Assembly (NCBI GenBank): GCA_021307315.1
Contig: JAJSPD010000025.1
Coordinates: 558,001-622,000, forward strand
DNA length: 64,000 nucleotides
Origin: Bisporella sp. PMI_857
Lineage: Eukaryota; Ascomycota; Leotiomycetes; Helotiales; Helotiaceae
Reading direction: 5' to 3'
A program made the translations under genes and the position numbers. This document shows positions 36,805 through 47,161 of this stretch, in pieces. Numbering within the stretch: the first letter of the stretch is position 1; each line of letters begins with the position of its first letter. The notes beneath the pieces are model-generated. The model worked only from the letters and a program-made list of their open reading frames with translations, had not been told where the DNA came from and did not search any database.

Positions 36805-37125
36805 ATGACTTCTGTTCAGGTGGACCGAAATGGTCGGCAATATCTCCTCATCACCAACGTGCCTATTCGAAAAACCTCTTCTGCGGATGCGGAAATTGAC
36901 CTATATGCTGCGTCCTGGAATTTGCCATATAACATTGATGATGCGGATTTGACGTTTGATGGCAAACCTTTGAATTTGCTATATGAGGAGAACCGATATA
37001 TGGCAGAACATACTTCCGGAAATGACGCGCATCATGTAAGTATTTGAATATCAGATTTATGATTGGGTTTATTAATGAATCTGCAACAGATGTCACGTGG
37101 AAGAAGCAGAAAGAGCAAGAAGTGA
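36805..37125 (+). CDS. Small protein of 88 aa with basic C-terminus, unknown
   Basis: Two exons, 36805-37035 and 37090-37125, around a 54-nt intron (GTAAGT, TATTAATG branch, GCAACAG). The first exon codes an acidic, well-formed globular-looking region (RQYLLITNVPIRKTSS, EIDLYAASWNLPYNIDD, DLTFDGKPLNLLYEE). The second adds only MSRGRSRKSKK, an Arg/Ser/Lys tail of nuclear-localisation look. Splicing is supported by consensus signals and a stop shortly after the junction. Core-promoter-like TATA and CT-rich leader are present. I do not recognise a family. Confidence 0.6.
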
Positions 37126-37689
37126 ACCATTATTGTTACTGCGCGGCGCTAAAAGACTGGCGATAAAGTACAAAGAGTTGCATCCCAACCAAGCCCAGGC
37201 TTGAGTCATTGGTGGAAGCTCCAGTCTACACAATCTGCTTGTGATGAATCGTCTAGAATATCGACAGATACAATCATTTTGGGAGTATAGAGAATAGTGG
37301 CATACGATCAAGATCGTAGAAGAAATCCTGAAGAGGTAGCACGCCCATTTATGTGGGCATGAAAAATGTGCTGCAATGATCTGAAGTTGTTCATGGGGCT
37401 ATCGGAATCCGAGTAATGGTAGAAATGAGTATCGTTAGAGAAGCAAATGAGGAAACTGAGCGCAACACCGTGTGTCGGTTCATATCTTTGATATTTCGAC
37501 TTGTCATATGTTTGTATATATTCTAGTACCTATGATGGCGCTGTGACCTATTCGCTACCAGCCTTAGCTGGCAGTGTAGTAGAGCAATGGTGTAGCCAAC
37601 TCCCCAACGCCTTGATACCTACCTAGATTCCGCTGTCATAACCTCTAGTATTATGATGCGAATACTCGCACGTTCAATCAGCACTTCCT
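37126..37689. other. Intergenic
   Basis: 3' flank of the 88-aa gene and end of the LIS1-like pseudogene; nothing else seen. Confidence 0.4.
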
Positions 37690-39015
37690 GTTGCTATTCC
37701 ACATTGTATGTTGGCAGGTGCTGGATCGCCTTTCTTAGCCCCGAGTAGCCCATTTTCTCTGTTAGTAGCAGGAGCTTCTTTAATGGCACCAGGAGCCCAC
37801 CGAATGCAGCTCACAAGTGCCTATACGCTTCATTTAACGACTTTGCCAGTTTCCCTTCTTGCTCCAAGTCCCAGCACTTCAATACTTTACCATGGGAAAC
37901 ACTAAGCAGATATCTGCCGCCGGGGTGGAAGACAAGACCTCTTACCCAATTGTTATGCCCAACCAACGTCTTGATCAAGGTGCCTCGAGCATCCCATACT
38001 TTTATGCTTTTATCTCTAGATCAGTTGCCAAGTACTCAGCAGAACTGCTGGCGAGAGGGGTTTCTTCGGTCCGGCAAGTTTAGAGAGGTGATTATGGCTG
38101 GGTGATGGTGCAAAGACATAGCACTCGACTACATGGTCGTGGGCTTGTAACATAACTTTAAGTTCCTCTGATGATGCATCCCGCAACCACCGGCTGTCAA
38201 ATGAAGGCGTTACGTCTTGAACCCACTCCGCATGTCCTCAGATGGTTTTCACACAGTAGCCAGTCGAGACATCCCATATACGCAGCGTCTTGTCTCGCCT
38301 TGCCGAAACGAGAAGATTTCTAGAAGCTGGCGAGCCAGCAGCACTACTAGGAATGAACTGCATGGCCGAAATCGAATGATCGTGCCTTGGAGGTGTCCTT
38401 ATGTTTTTGTACTTATCGCTTGGATCCCACAGATTTATGGTAAGATCGCTTGAGCATGATGCCAACAACGTTCCCCCTTTGGTCCCCGAAGTCAACATCA
38501 AGCATGGCTTTAGTGTGGCCCTTGGTTGTCCTCTCAAGCTCTCTCAGCTCCCAAATCCAGATCTTGATTGTAGCATCCTCAGATCCAGACGCAAGTGACA
38601 AGAAAACAGGATGAAATGCCACGCACGTAATTGGATCTCGGTGTGACTGCAAGTGTGCCGCGCTGGGGATCTTGGAAGCCAACTTGTGGGTTCTTGATTT
38701 CTTCTGGACAGCGAAGTAGGTGTGGCAGAGTTGAGTTTGTTCTGTAATGAGGCTTCCAAGTCCACAATCTAAATTCGTTGGTCAATAACGAGATCTAGTA
38801 TTGAAACAGGAGCCTTTACCTTCCTTTGTAACCTCGCCACACCTGTCCATTTCTTCTCGAGCAGCCCTTCATATTTCTTGCTTGTAGCAGCATCAAAGCT
38901 GTCGCCAATACTCAATTCTTCTCTCAATGCCGCGGCACTATTTGTGAGGTTTTGTGAAGAGAAGTAGGTTATAATGGACTTGTGCCATCTTGTTGTCAGC
39001 TTGCAAGAACTAAAC
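37690..39015 (-). pseudogene. Decayed LIS1/NudF/PAC1-type WD40 gene copy
   Basis: Minus-strand reading recovers, in order, pieces of the dynein regulator LIS1. These are WHKSIITYF and [20 protein letters not shown] (LisH region), [19 protein letters not shown], a still recognisable intron (about 38818-38766), [75 protein letters not shown] and GHAEWVQDV. They sit in different frames. TGA replaces an expected Arg codon at 38240-38238 just before GHAEW, a stretch of WD repeat is missing after DSRWL, and further stops follow near 38030. The reading fades near 37700. A working copy should exist elsewhere in the genome. It lies divergent to the TOG gene. Confidence 0.85.
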
Positions 39016-39819
39016 CCCACGAACCTCAATAAGTCACAGTTCCCCGGTTTGCCACGACGTCAAAATTTGGCTCATGGCGATTGTGGTAGTCGATACATGA
39101 AGGTAAGGAGGATTGTCGTGTGCTGTTTATTCATTGCCCTGCGGAATTGTGCGTAGCTTGTAGCTGGCAGTATTCCTTAAAGGAATAGGCGATCTGGGAC
39201 ACTTAAATTATAGTATTGTTAGAGAGCTGGAAACTTTAAAAGGACATGAAGCTGAACAACGCAATCTGCGGTCTTGAATAATACTTCTTGGAATGTTGTG
39301 GGGGGATATGTGTTCGCCCATCAATAACTAGACCCCTGAATATTCACCGATAGGGCGGCTCCCCACAGCAACCATATCAAGAATTGACTGTCAACAACCC
39401 ACTTCATTGCAGCCCGACATTCGTTTTTAATAGTTTTTTGACCACAACACAAACTTTGAATCTCTTGTCTTTTATTTTTGCGGGAGTATCCCTATTGCAA
39501 CAATTTGCGCGTATAAACGAATCATAATATCGGTGTTCCGCATGAGCAGAGTCGCCAGACACCACTGATTGTCAAGCGCCATATTTTTGCGCCAACTTGT
39601 ACAGGTACGCAGCCCTTTGCTCTTTCCGTCCTATAATGAAGCCTAGATGTAGCGGATCTGGCCCTATGCTACATGCAATAGTGTTCAGCTGGAGAAGAGA
39701 TGATATGCAGCTCATTCCGCCATTCCACCATGCCTGACAGTTTTCGAAAACTGCTAACCAAGCGCGTCTCAGACATTAACCCAAGGTCGAAGTCGAAGTT
39801 CATTACCCCTGCTCCAGTT
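39016..39819. other. Intergenic, promoter side of the TOG gene
   Basis: No separate gene. An in-frame extension with ATGs at 39700 and 39730 precedes the chosen TOG start, so part of this may be coding if an upstream start is used. Confidence 0.4.
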
Positions 39820-42659
39820 ATGGCAGAACAAGAAGAAGACTTCAGCTCTTTGCCTCTTCCTGACCGATTCCAACATAAGGTAATGTTGTTACAGATAGTC
39901 ACAGAGGGGCAAACGGACTGACCTACCGCAGTTATGGAAAGTCCGAAAAGCTGCTTATGAAGATGCGGCAAAACAATTTGAAATCACGCCTGATGAACAC
40001 GATCCTGCATTCCGCCCCTTCTTGAACGACCCTGGTTTATGGAAGGGAGCAGCTGCAGATTCAAATGTGGCAGCACAACAAGAAGGAGTGGCAGCTTTGT
40101 GCGCGTTTCTAAAATTCGGAGGCAGAGAAGGGTGTACACGGTATTTTATATGGAATTATGGCTCTGCGCAGTACTGATAGCGGAATAGGACTCGAGGCCA
40201 TACAATAACCCCTTTAATAGAGAAGGGTCTCGCTTCGACAAGAGCAGCCACCAAGGCTTCTGCCCAGGAAGCTATCTTACTCTACGTTGAACTAGATGTC
40301 GCTGCTCCAGTGGTCGAAGAGCTTTTGCCAGCACTTTCCAATAAACAGCCAAAGGTTGTAGCCGCAACTTTGGCGACTTTGACGGCAATATATCACAACT
40401 ATGGCTGTAAAACGGTCGATCCGAAGCCCGTTCTCAAGATCTTACCGAAGGCCTTTGCACACGCCGATAAAAATGTGCGAGCGGAGGCAACTAATCTTGC
40501 GGTAGAATTCTATAGGTGGCTGAGAGAAGCTATGAAACCTATGTTCTGGAACGACCTTAAACCCACCCAGCAAACGGATTTAGAAGCGCAATTTGAAAAG
40601 GTGAAGTCCGAGCCAACCCCAAAACAGGAACGCTTTCTCCGTTCTCAGCAAGCCGCTATGTCACGGGCGCCACCTCCAGGAGCTGCAGTGGTAGAAGACG
40701 AAGATGAAGCTGAGGAACCTGCAGAAATTGATGCCTTTGACTTGACTGAGCCTCAAGATGTGCTATCCAAGGTTGCACCAAATTTCTCTGATCAGCTGGC
40801 TTCGACAAAATGGAAAGAACGAAAGGATGCCCTCGAGGCTCTATACACGGTTCTTAACGTCCCACGAATAAAAGACGGTGATTTTGGTGAGGTTGTCAGA
40901 GGACTAGCCAAAAGCATGAAAGATGCCAATATTGCTGTTGTTACCCAGGCTGCTCAGTGCATCGAGACGTTGGCGAAGGGACTACGTAAATCATTCAGCA
41001 AATATCGATCCATTGTATCTGGCCCAATCATGGAGAGGATGAAGGAGAAAAAGGCATCTGTTCAAGATGCACTTGGGTCGACTCTGGACCAGGTTTTTCT
41101 CGCTACAAGCTTGACAGAGTGCTTAGAAGAAACACTGGAATTTTTGAAGCATAAGAATCCATCTGTGAAAGAAGGCACTATGAAATTCCTTATTCGAGCA
41201 TTACGCACAACGCGAGAGGCACCCACAAAGCCCGAGGTGACTCAGATTGTGGAAGCGGCTAAAAAGCTAATAACCGAATCGGTCGAGGTTCTCCGTGCTG
41301 GCGGTGCAGAAATTCTAGGGACTGTTATGAAGATCATGGGTGAACGAGCAATGGGTCCGCATCTGGAAGGACTTGACGATATAAGGAAGATCAAAATTAA
41401 AGAATACTTCGAGGTAGCAGAAGTAAAGGCAAAAGATAAGCCAAAGCCTCCCCCAGCTGCTGTAGCCCCGAAAGCTGCACCAGCAGCTGCACCTCGAAAG
41501 GTTATTGCTGGTACTAAGAAGCCCGCTCCAAAGAAAGCTGCTCCTGCGCCTAGTCCATATGCCCAAGAACCCTTGGCACCACAACCTACAGCTAGAAGCG
41601 CTCCAAGCTCCAAGCTTGGTGCACCTAAACCTTCAGGATTAGCTACTCCGGGAGGAGGTCTCAAAGCTCCTCTGAAAAGTAAACTTGCTGGCCCTGGTTC
41701 ACTTGCTTCTCCTCGTCGTCCTGCTGCTCAAGCTGCTCCTCCTCTTGAAGAAGATATACCTGCTCCACCTCGTCTTGGATTGGGTGGACGCGGTCTTGCT
41801 GGAAGATCACTTGCTAAAGCACCAGCTCTAAACGCAGCTCCACCAATCTCGTCAATGTCGCCACCTCCAGATTCGGGATTGACAGCTCTCGAGAGGGCAG
41901 AATTGGAAGAACTTCGTCTCGACAAAGACCGCCTCTTGCGGCAAGCCGATGATTTTCGACAGGAGAGGTCACGCCTTAACTCTGAGGTTCAAGAACTCAA
42001 AAATCATAATGCTCAGCTGATCGAAGACCATACACGAGATGTACTATCTATCAAAGCCAAAGAGACACAGCTTGTTCGCGCGAGGTCGGACTGCGAGGCC
42101 GCGGAGGCGATGTGTGGGCAGCTTCGAAGAGAGATGGAGAGGCTCAAACGTGCGCTTACGAGTGCAGAGCGTGTGAATAGCCCTCCGCTAATGACAAGCC
42201 CTGGTCGTGACACTTATAGTGATGACGGTGGGATATATCGCGATACGGGACTCTACGGGGCCACACAGGACAACCCGCGAGCAGGCTATGGCCAGCGGCA
42301 AGGGCATTTGTCGTACAACTCAACGCTCAGCGAAGAAAAAGAGAACTCTGGAGACGGAATAGCACCTACATCATACAGTCGCAGTAAACTAAGTCCCGAT
42401 CTCTACAGGAACGGACGAACAAGTGCAGCGAGTGGAAGTGGTGGACGAGGCAGCCCTGTTAATGCAAACTACCGAAGCACAGAAAGTAAGGGTGAAGCTG
42501 GCGGAAACGGGCAAGGCGTTGAAAGTTGGAAGAGAGCTGCAGAGGTCACAAGTGCGCTGAAAGCTAAAATCGAACAGATGAAGGTTTGTGTTCCTTCGCT
42601 GTAATTTGAGCCCGTTGCTAACAAAGTCATAGGCAAGACAAGGATTGACACGACCTTGA
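39820..42659 (+). CDS. TOG-domain microtubule polymerase (XMAP215/Stu2/Alp14 family)
   Basis: Binds tubulin and speeds microtubule growth at plus ends, spindle poles and kinetochores. Four exons: 39820-39879, 39932-40140, 40189-42583 and 42633-42659, giving 896 aa. Introns are 52, 48 and 49 nt; the last exon adds only ARQGLTRP. TOG1 covers about residues 1-230 (LPLPDRFQHKLWKVRKAAY, GHTITPLIEKGLASTRAA). An acidic linker follows at 255-275 (VVEDEDEAEEPAEID), then TOG2 at about 275-515 (KWKERKDALEALYTVL). An Ala/Pro/Lys-rich basic region follows (516-650), then a coiled coil (about 654-750) for dimerisation. Two TOG domains plus coiled coil is the yeast-type architecture. I chose the ATG at 39820 (MAEQEEDFSSLP); an in-frame upstream ATG would add about 30 basic residues. 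Confidence 0.93.
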
Positions 42660-43589
42660 TGTTGCGAGCCAACCTGCCGTGTCCTATTGTACAAGATGGG
42701 TCGCATTAATAGAAGTTGCCTACATTGCAGGCGTTTTCGTTGGTTTTAGCATTCTGGGCCTGATTCTGTGATAACTTCTCGCCCTCGAAGTTACGTGGCG
42801 GGAATGTGGGTATTGGGAAAATAATGATTGCATGAGTTTCATGAAATTGGGATAATCCCTGACTTGTGTATAAATACTGGTGGTGTTCCCTCTCACTAAT
42901 AAATGCATGTTATTAACATGCGGTTTTCAATCAACTTTACTTCAAGCCAGACGTCCAGATGTTTTCTTCGGCCATGATAACAAGTGCAGGCCTCACCTAC
43001 GGAAACTGCCATTGTGACCGGTATGAAAGACTTCACGGTACATGTAGGATGGACCGCCGGCATTGTGCTTCGCATTTAAGCTTCCAATTCAGCGTTCATA
43101 ATTCCCTGAAGTCGAGACATGTGGGCCGGACTAAATTTCAGTATTCTAGGACTAGGATGAGGCTCAGGAACATTTCTCATAGACATACTCCCTTTGAAAT
43201 ATAAACAGCTGTTCATCTCGTTGGCCAATGAAATAGATCGTGCCCGCCCCTGCCCTGCGATGTCGAGATGGCTGGCGTGGCGCAATTGTACCCTATACGA
43301 GGATCATGCCAAAAGCCAAATTAGACATCGCTCTCTGGAAACCTAGGATAAAAGTGTTTATTCCCGGATCGGGGAAGTGCCTGGGATGTCTGCTCGCTGA
43401 GTGGAACCCCCCCGGTGCAAGAAAATGAATTCTTTATATGGAGTACATGAGCGCAGGAGGGTCGGAGAGGATGATGAGTGGGGAGATGAGCGGTAGTAAG
43501 CTGAGTTTGTTGGACGAGCAGCATGGCTAATGGGCCGTTTGTGTTGGATGCTACTTTCATGTAACCTCGCGCTTACCTTACAGTTTGTG
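42660..43589. other. Intergenic
   Basis: 3' flank of the TOG gene. No gene supported. Confidence 0.5.
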
Positions 43590-44000
43590 CTATATGCCAG
43601 CTGTCTTGACGCACAAAGAAATTTGCTGATATGCCTCAATGTTGGATTCCGTCCTTGCCGTGAAGCGCATTTGGTCGCGAGATGACGTTGTTTCAAGACT
43701 CAGCGCATTTACGTTTCTCATCATACTTTGCTGTTGAATGTATTGTGTTGCCATGGCCTGGCCGAGAACCATTGGCATCGTGGGTCGTGGTAGATTAATC
43801 ACGTGCTCGCTAGGCAACAGGGGTCAGCTACAAAATGTGACTGTGTAACTTAAGCGATGCTGGAACCTTAAGCATATACCCCCCCGTCTTATCAAATGAA
43901 ACGATATGATACAAAAAAAATGGCACAGATAAGCTTACGACGCAATTGTCTGACGTTGCGCTTCTACGATTCTTCTCCGCGGACAGTGACTGATAAACAT
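43590..44000 (-). CDS. Small protein of 93 aa, unknown (two exons)
   Basis: Exons 44000-43939 and 43809-43590 on the minus strand flank a 129-nt intron (GTAAGC, GCTGACC branch-like, TGCCTAG). The joined frame runs from MFISHCPRRRIVEAQRQ through EHVINLPRPTMPMVLGQAMA and SMMRNVNALSLETTSSRDQ to a stop. The junction joins a short frame to a longer one in phase and both sides look protein-like, which supports the model. No signal peptide or membrane segment, and no family recognised. The basic N-terminus and Gln/Met-rich middle are the only features. Confidence 0.45.
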
Positions 44001-46381
44001 TTTAAAGTTTGCAGCCGGAGCTTATTGCGGAGGCCGATACCTACATCTTTGGCACATTAATTGGCTGAACCTTCTTATCACAACCAACAAACTAATATCG
44101 ATGTTGTGTATCATCCCCCTTTTTTTTTGTATTATTCTGCCGTTCGGTGAGCGCGCGCAGTATAAATCTCAAAATTCGTAGCCATGAACTCATTATTTGT
44201 ATATCAAGTACCGACAGAAAACCAGCTTATCGAAATTTAGGGTTAGCGGGGGAAGGTCGGTATGACAAAGATGCAGATACAGGATGCCGTAGTTCGGGTT
44301 ATCCGCCCTCCCGAAGCTCCGGCAGCGGCCCGCTGCCTTTCGTGACTACATTCCCCACCGTACCGCTCTTCTCCGTCCTACTGCATTTATCAGTATCAAT
44401 GTTGTTTTGGGGTGGCTCGAACCCCTTTCCAAGGAATACCGAGAACAGGCCCTCCATGTTAATATCCCCTTCAAGCATCCTCAGCTATAGAACATGTTAG
44501 TTAAGAGTACCTCTCTGCATTTTACCACAGTCGTCACAGCCGATCCAAGCATTTCCAAGTCTGGTAACAACGCTGACTTGTTGGAAGAAATGCTGCAAGC
44601 GATCGGGGCTCAAATGATGGTCCAATAACGCTATTCTGAAATTCGATCTTTGCAATGCAGTTTTTTATTTGTATTTTTTTATTTTACGGATATCAAATCT
44701 GATAGTTGTATGTTGGATGGCTATGTCTCAGCGCTGTGAACGCTCACATGACTGAAACACAAGGGCAAACCATGGTCCTGGGATTTTCAGGAGCAGCCAG
44801 ATCATCGAAAATATGACCCGCTCAGCCCATAATTTCTGGAGGGGTGAACACCACCAGCAGAGACAGAACGAGCCGTGTTGGAATACGGAGCCTCTCTCCG
44901 CATGTCAATTCTAACGGTTAAAAAGGATAAAATTGAATAATCGTTTTAACCATGGCACGCACGCCTTCAACCATACAGAAAAAATAAAATCAATTGTTAC
45001 AACGAGCATTGCGGCACGGTACCGCAAATCTCACCATCCTCCTGCTTTCGAAGGCCTATTGCCGACATTAACACTACCGCGATTGCGGGCCTGACCCGAA
45101 CATTCTAGCTTGCTTCAAAGGAAACTTTCAGTATTATTAATCTGTGTTGTACCATTACAGCATTTCAGAATGCTGTCACCAATCAGCAACCATATTTTTA
45201 GTACAAAAGATTACCACATGGGCCCCGCGGTTGCACGGCATCCCTGCTCTCCCACGAACAGATATCAAGAGGATAGTGATTTGCGCAAGCGCATCGTAAG
45301 TTCGAAAGTGTATACGACTACAACGATGCCCAGGGCGTTGGTTGGAACTTATCAGTATTAATCCTTCCGACTTTCTGCTCGATTTGCTCATCCATCGTCA
45401 CAACGTGCCATCCGAGCGGGAAGTAAGCCACCCATTGGCCATGCAATATAATTCGTATCATTTTCGGCCGAGGCGCCGAATCCTGGTACAGAATACGCCG
45501 TCGGTCATATCCTGGACCTCATCCTTCGAAAAAAGCAAAAGAAAGAGAAAACAAACCAAGCGTTCTAGGAGCGCCTTCGTACCGCCTTCCGAGAAACGAT
45601 GATATTTGCGAGCACGGCACGAGTCAGAAGCGTAGCAATCAAACGCTAGATGCAAGGCCGAGATCCCGAAAAGTCGGGGCATGGCAACTGCCGTGGGACC
45701 CTGGCTTGGACTGGACACGATACAGCAGTGGAACAAGAAGCAAGTATAAACTTGGAGGAGGAAAACCTTAAATCAGTCTTAAATCAGTAAAAATGTCCAT
45801 TCGTGCGCGTGAGTCGCGCAACTGCTATGATTCGATAGATTTGCTATGGGAACAAGCTCCTTCCTTTTTCATCTTGTCTAATTTCTTCTTTACCGCTGTC
45901 GTCATCATCATTATCATCATCATCTATCGAGTACTTTGGGTGGTGGTGGTGATGTTGGTGGTGTTCGCTTGGTGGGAGCAAGCCGGGAAAGCGTCTTTCT
46001 TTTTTTTGCTGGCCGCTTCTGCTGAACTTGCCGTGTGTTGAACTGCATCTGGTCTGTGCATGAGGTGGGTGCGTCTTGCATGCTGTGCGGGCATGCATGC
46101 AGCTGCCTCATCAACATGAGAACTCTCATAGCTTCAACCCATTCTCTGGATTCCCTGGCGCCGTTGCCGCGCTTCTTCGCTTGCGACTTGAATATGTTCG
46201 CAATGTTTTTTGTTCTCGTGGACATTTCAAAGTCTGTCTCCTGGCTTCAAGGGAAATGGTTTTGTTGGGTGCGCATTGCGCTGAACATTAGGGGGAGATG
46301 TGCGCAAGTTCCATTAATTGGATAGATGAGTAGATCGCCAAGTTTGGCTCGCCAGCATCGTCTCGTCGAGATCTGTCTGGG
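44001..46381. other. Sparse stretch, low-complexity frames
   Basis: No gene is supported. T-rich runs lie near 44121 and 44669-44692, and a TCA-type run near 45902-45927 gives a spurious Ile-rich frame. Downstream frames to 46320 look like chance. Confidence 0.45.
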
Positions 46382-46793
46382 TCAGGGATATCGGATCGGA
46401 AATTTCTCTCCAGTTAACGGCTGTAAGTATGCGGGCCGGAATGTAGTTCCTTCCAATGGATCACCTAAGCCAGCCGGAAGCATGACCTGGTAAGTATTAC
46501 AATGTACTGCCACACGGGCTTGGGTGATAGGATAGAAAGTCACTGGTCTACTGATATCAGTGATGTATGTACAAGCCGTCCTTTGCGCCGACATTCAGGC
46601 ACCTTTGCCGTTTGAAGTCACCCGTGAAAAAGACATTTCCCGCCGACCGAAACACCCCTTCCTTGATGGTCCATCCTGTAGAACCAAGTGATCCGAATGT
46701 TAAAGTTTTCATGACGCCAACATAGGTGTGAACCCCTCCAATCTTGATGCCCAGCACAGCCCGATGAGTTTGGGAGATTCCAACCCAAGTCAC
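46382..46793 (-). CDS. Doubtful coding fragments on minus strand
   Basis: Two minus frames look mildly protein-like: VLGIKIGGVHTYVGVMKTL ... FFTGDFKRQ, then ITQARVAVHCNTYQVMLPAG ... LTGEKFPIRYP. A 52-nt GT-AG segment (GTGCCTGAA to CTGATATCAG, about 46606-46555) would join them in frame. No ATG starts the first part, and the upstream small gene stops at 46818. It may be a remnant or an exon of an unseen gene. Confidence 0.25.
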
Positions 46794-46817
46794 ACCCTGT
46801 GACTGCTTATCTTCCTC

Positions 46818-47161
46818 TCAGGACCGGATACGGGAGTTTTTGTATACGGCTTGAGGATACCAACTGGGTTGGGTGACTGGCCGACAGTCTCCTGCAAGGA
46901 TAGAACTCAGATTAGAATGTTTGCTTTTGACCATGAGGATATGAGATATCACATACCGCACGGCTCATCTAGTCTATATTATCTCATCAGTTAACTATTT
47001 CCCCAAATACTGTTGGGGAATATAAGACTACCATACCTGAACTCGATGGCCACGACTTTGGGCGGGCACCGTTTATGCGTTGTCTCGTATGTTTGGCACC
47101 AGGCTCGGACGGTGAAGCGAGCATGTCCGCACTTGAATTCCACCTGTGTGAAGTCACACAT
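46818..47161 (-). CDS. Small Cys/His-motif protein of 71 aa with a 17-nt exon
   Basis: Exons 47161-47037, 46973-46957 and 46891-46818, with introns of 63 nt (GTATGG to AATATAG, TTAACTGATG branch) and 65 nt (GTATGT, TTCTAATC branch, TTGCAG). The protein starts MCDFTQVEFKCGHARFTV, continues RAWCQTYETTHKRCPPKVV and LDEPCGDCRPVTQ, and ends NSRIRS. CGH near residue 11, H29/C32 and CGDC at 47-50 look like zinc ligands. The pattern resembles the small conserved CGH...CGxC hypothetical proteins I associate with filamentous fungi (recollection, unchecked). No signal peptide. All three exons agree in phase, so I trust the model. Function unknown. Confidence 0.65.

Noticed and set aside
45793..46041. 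Membrane-like ORF with Ile/Val runs
   Set aside because: The hydrophobic run comes from a TCA/ATC simple repeat; no start context or splice support.
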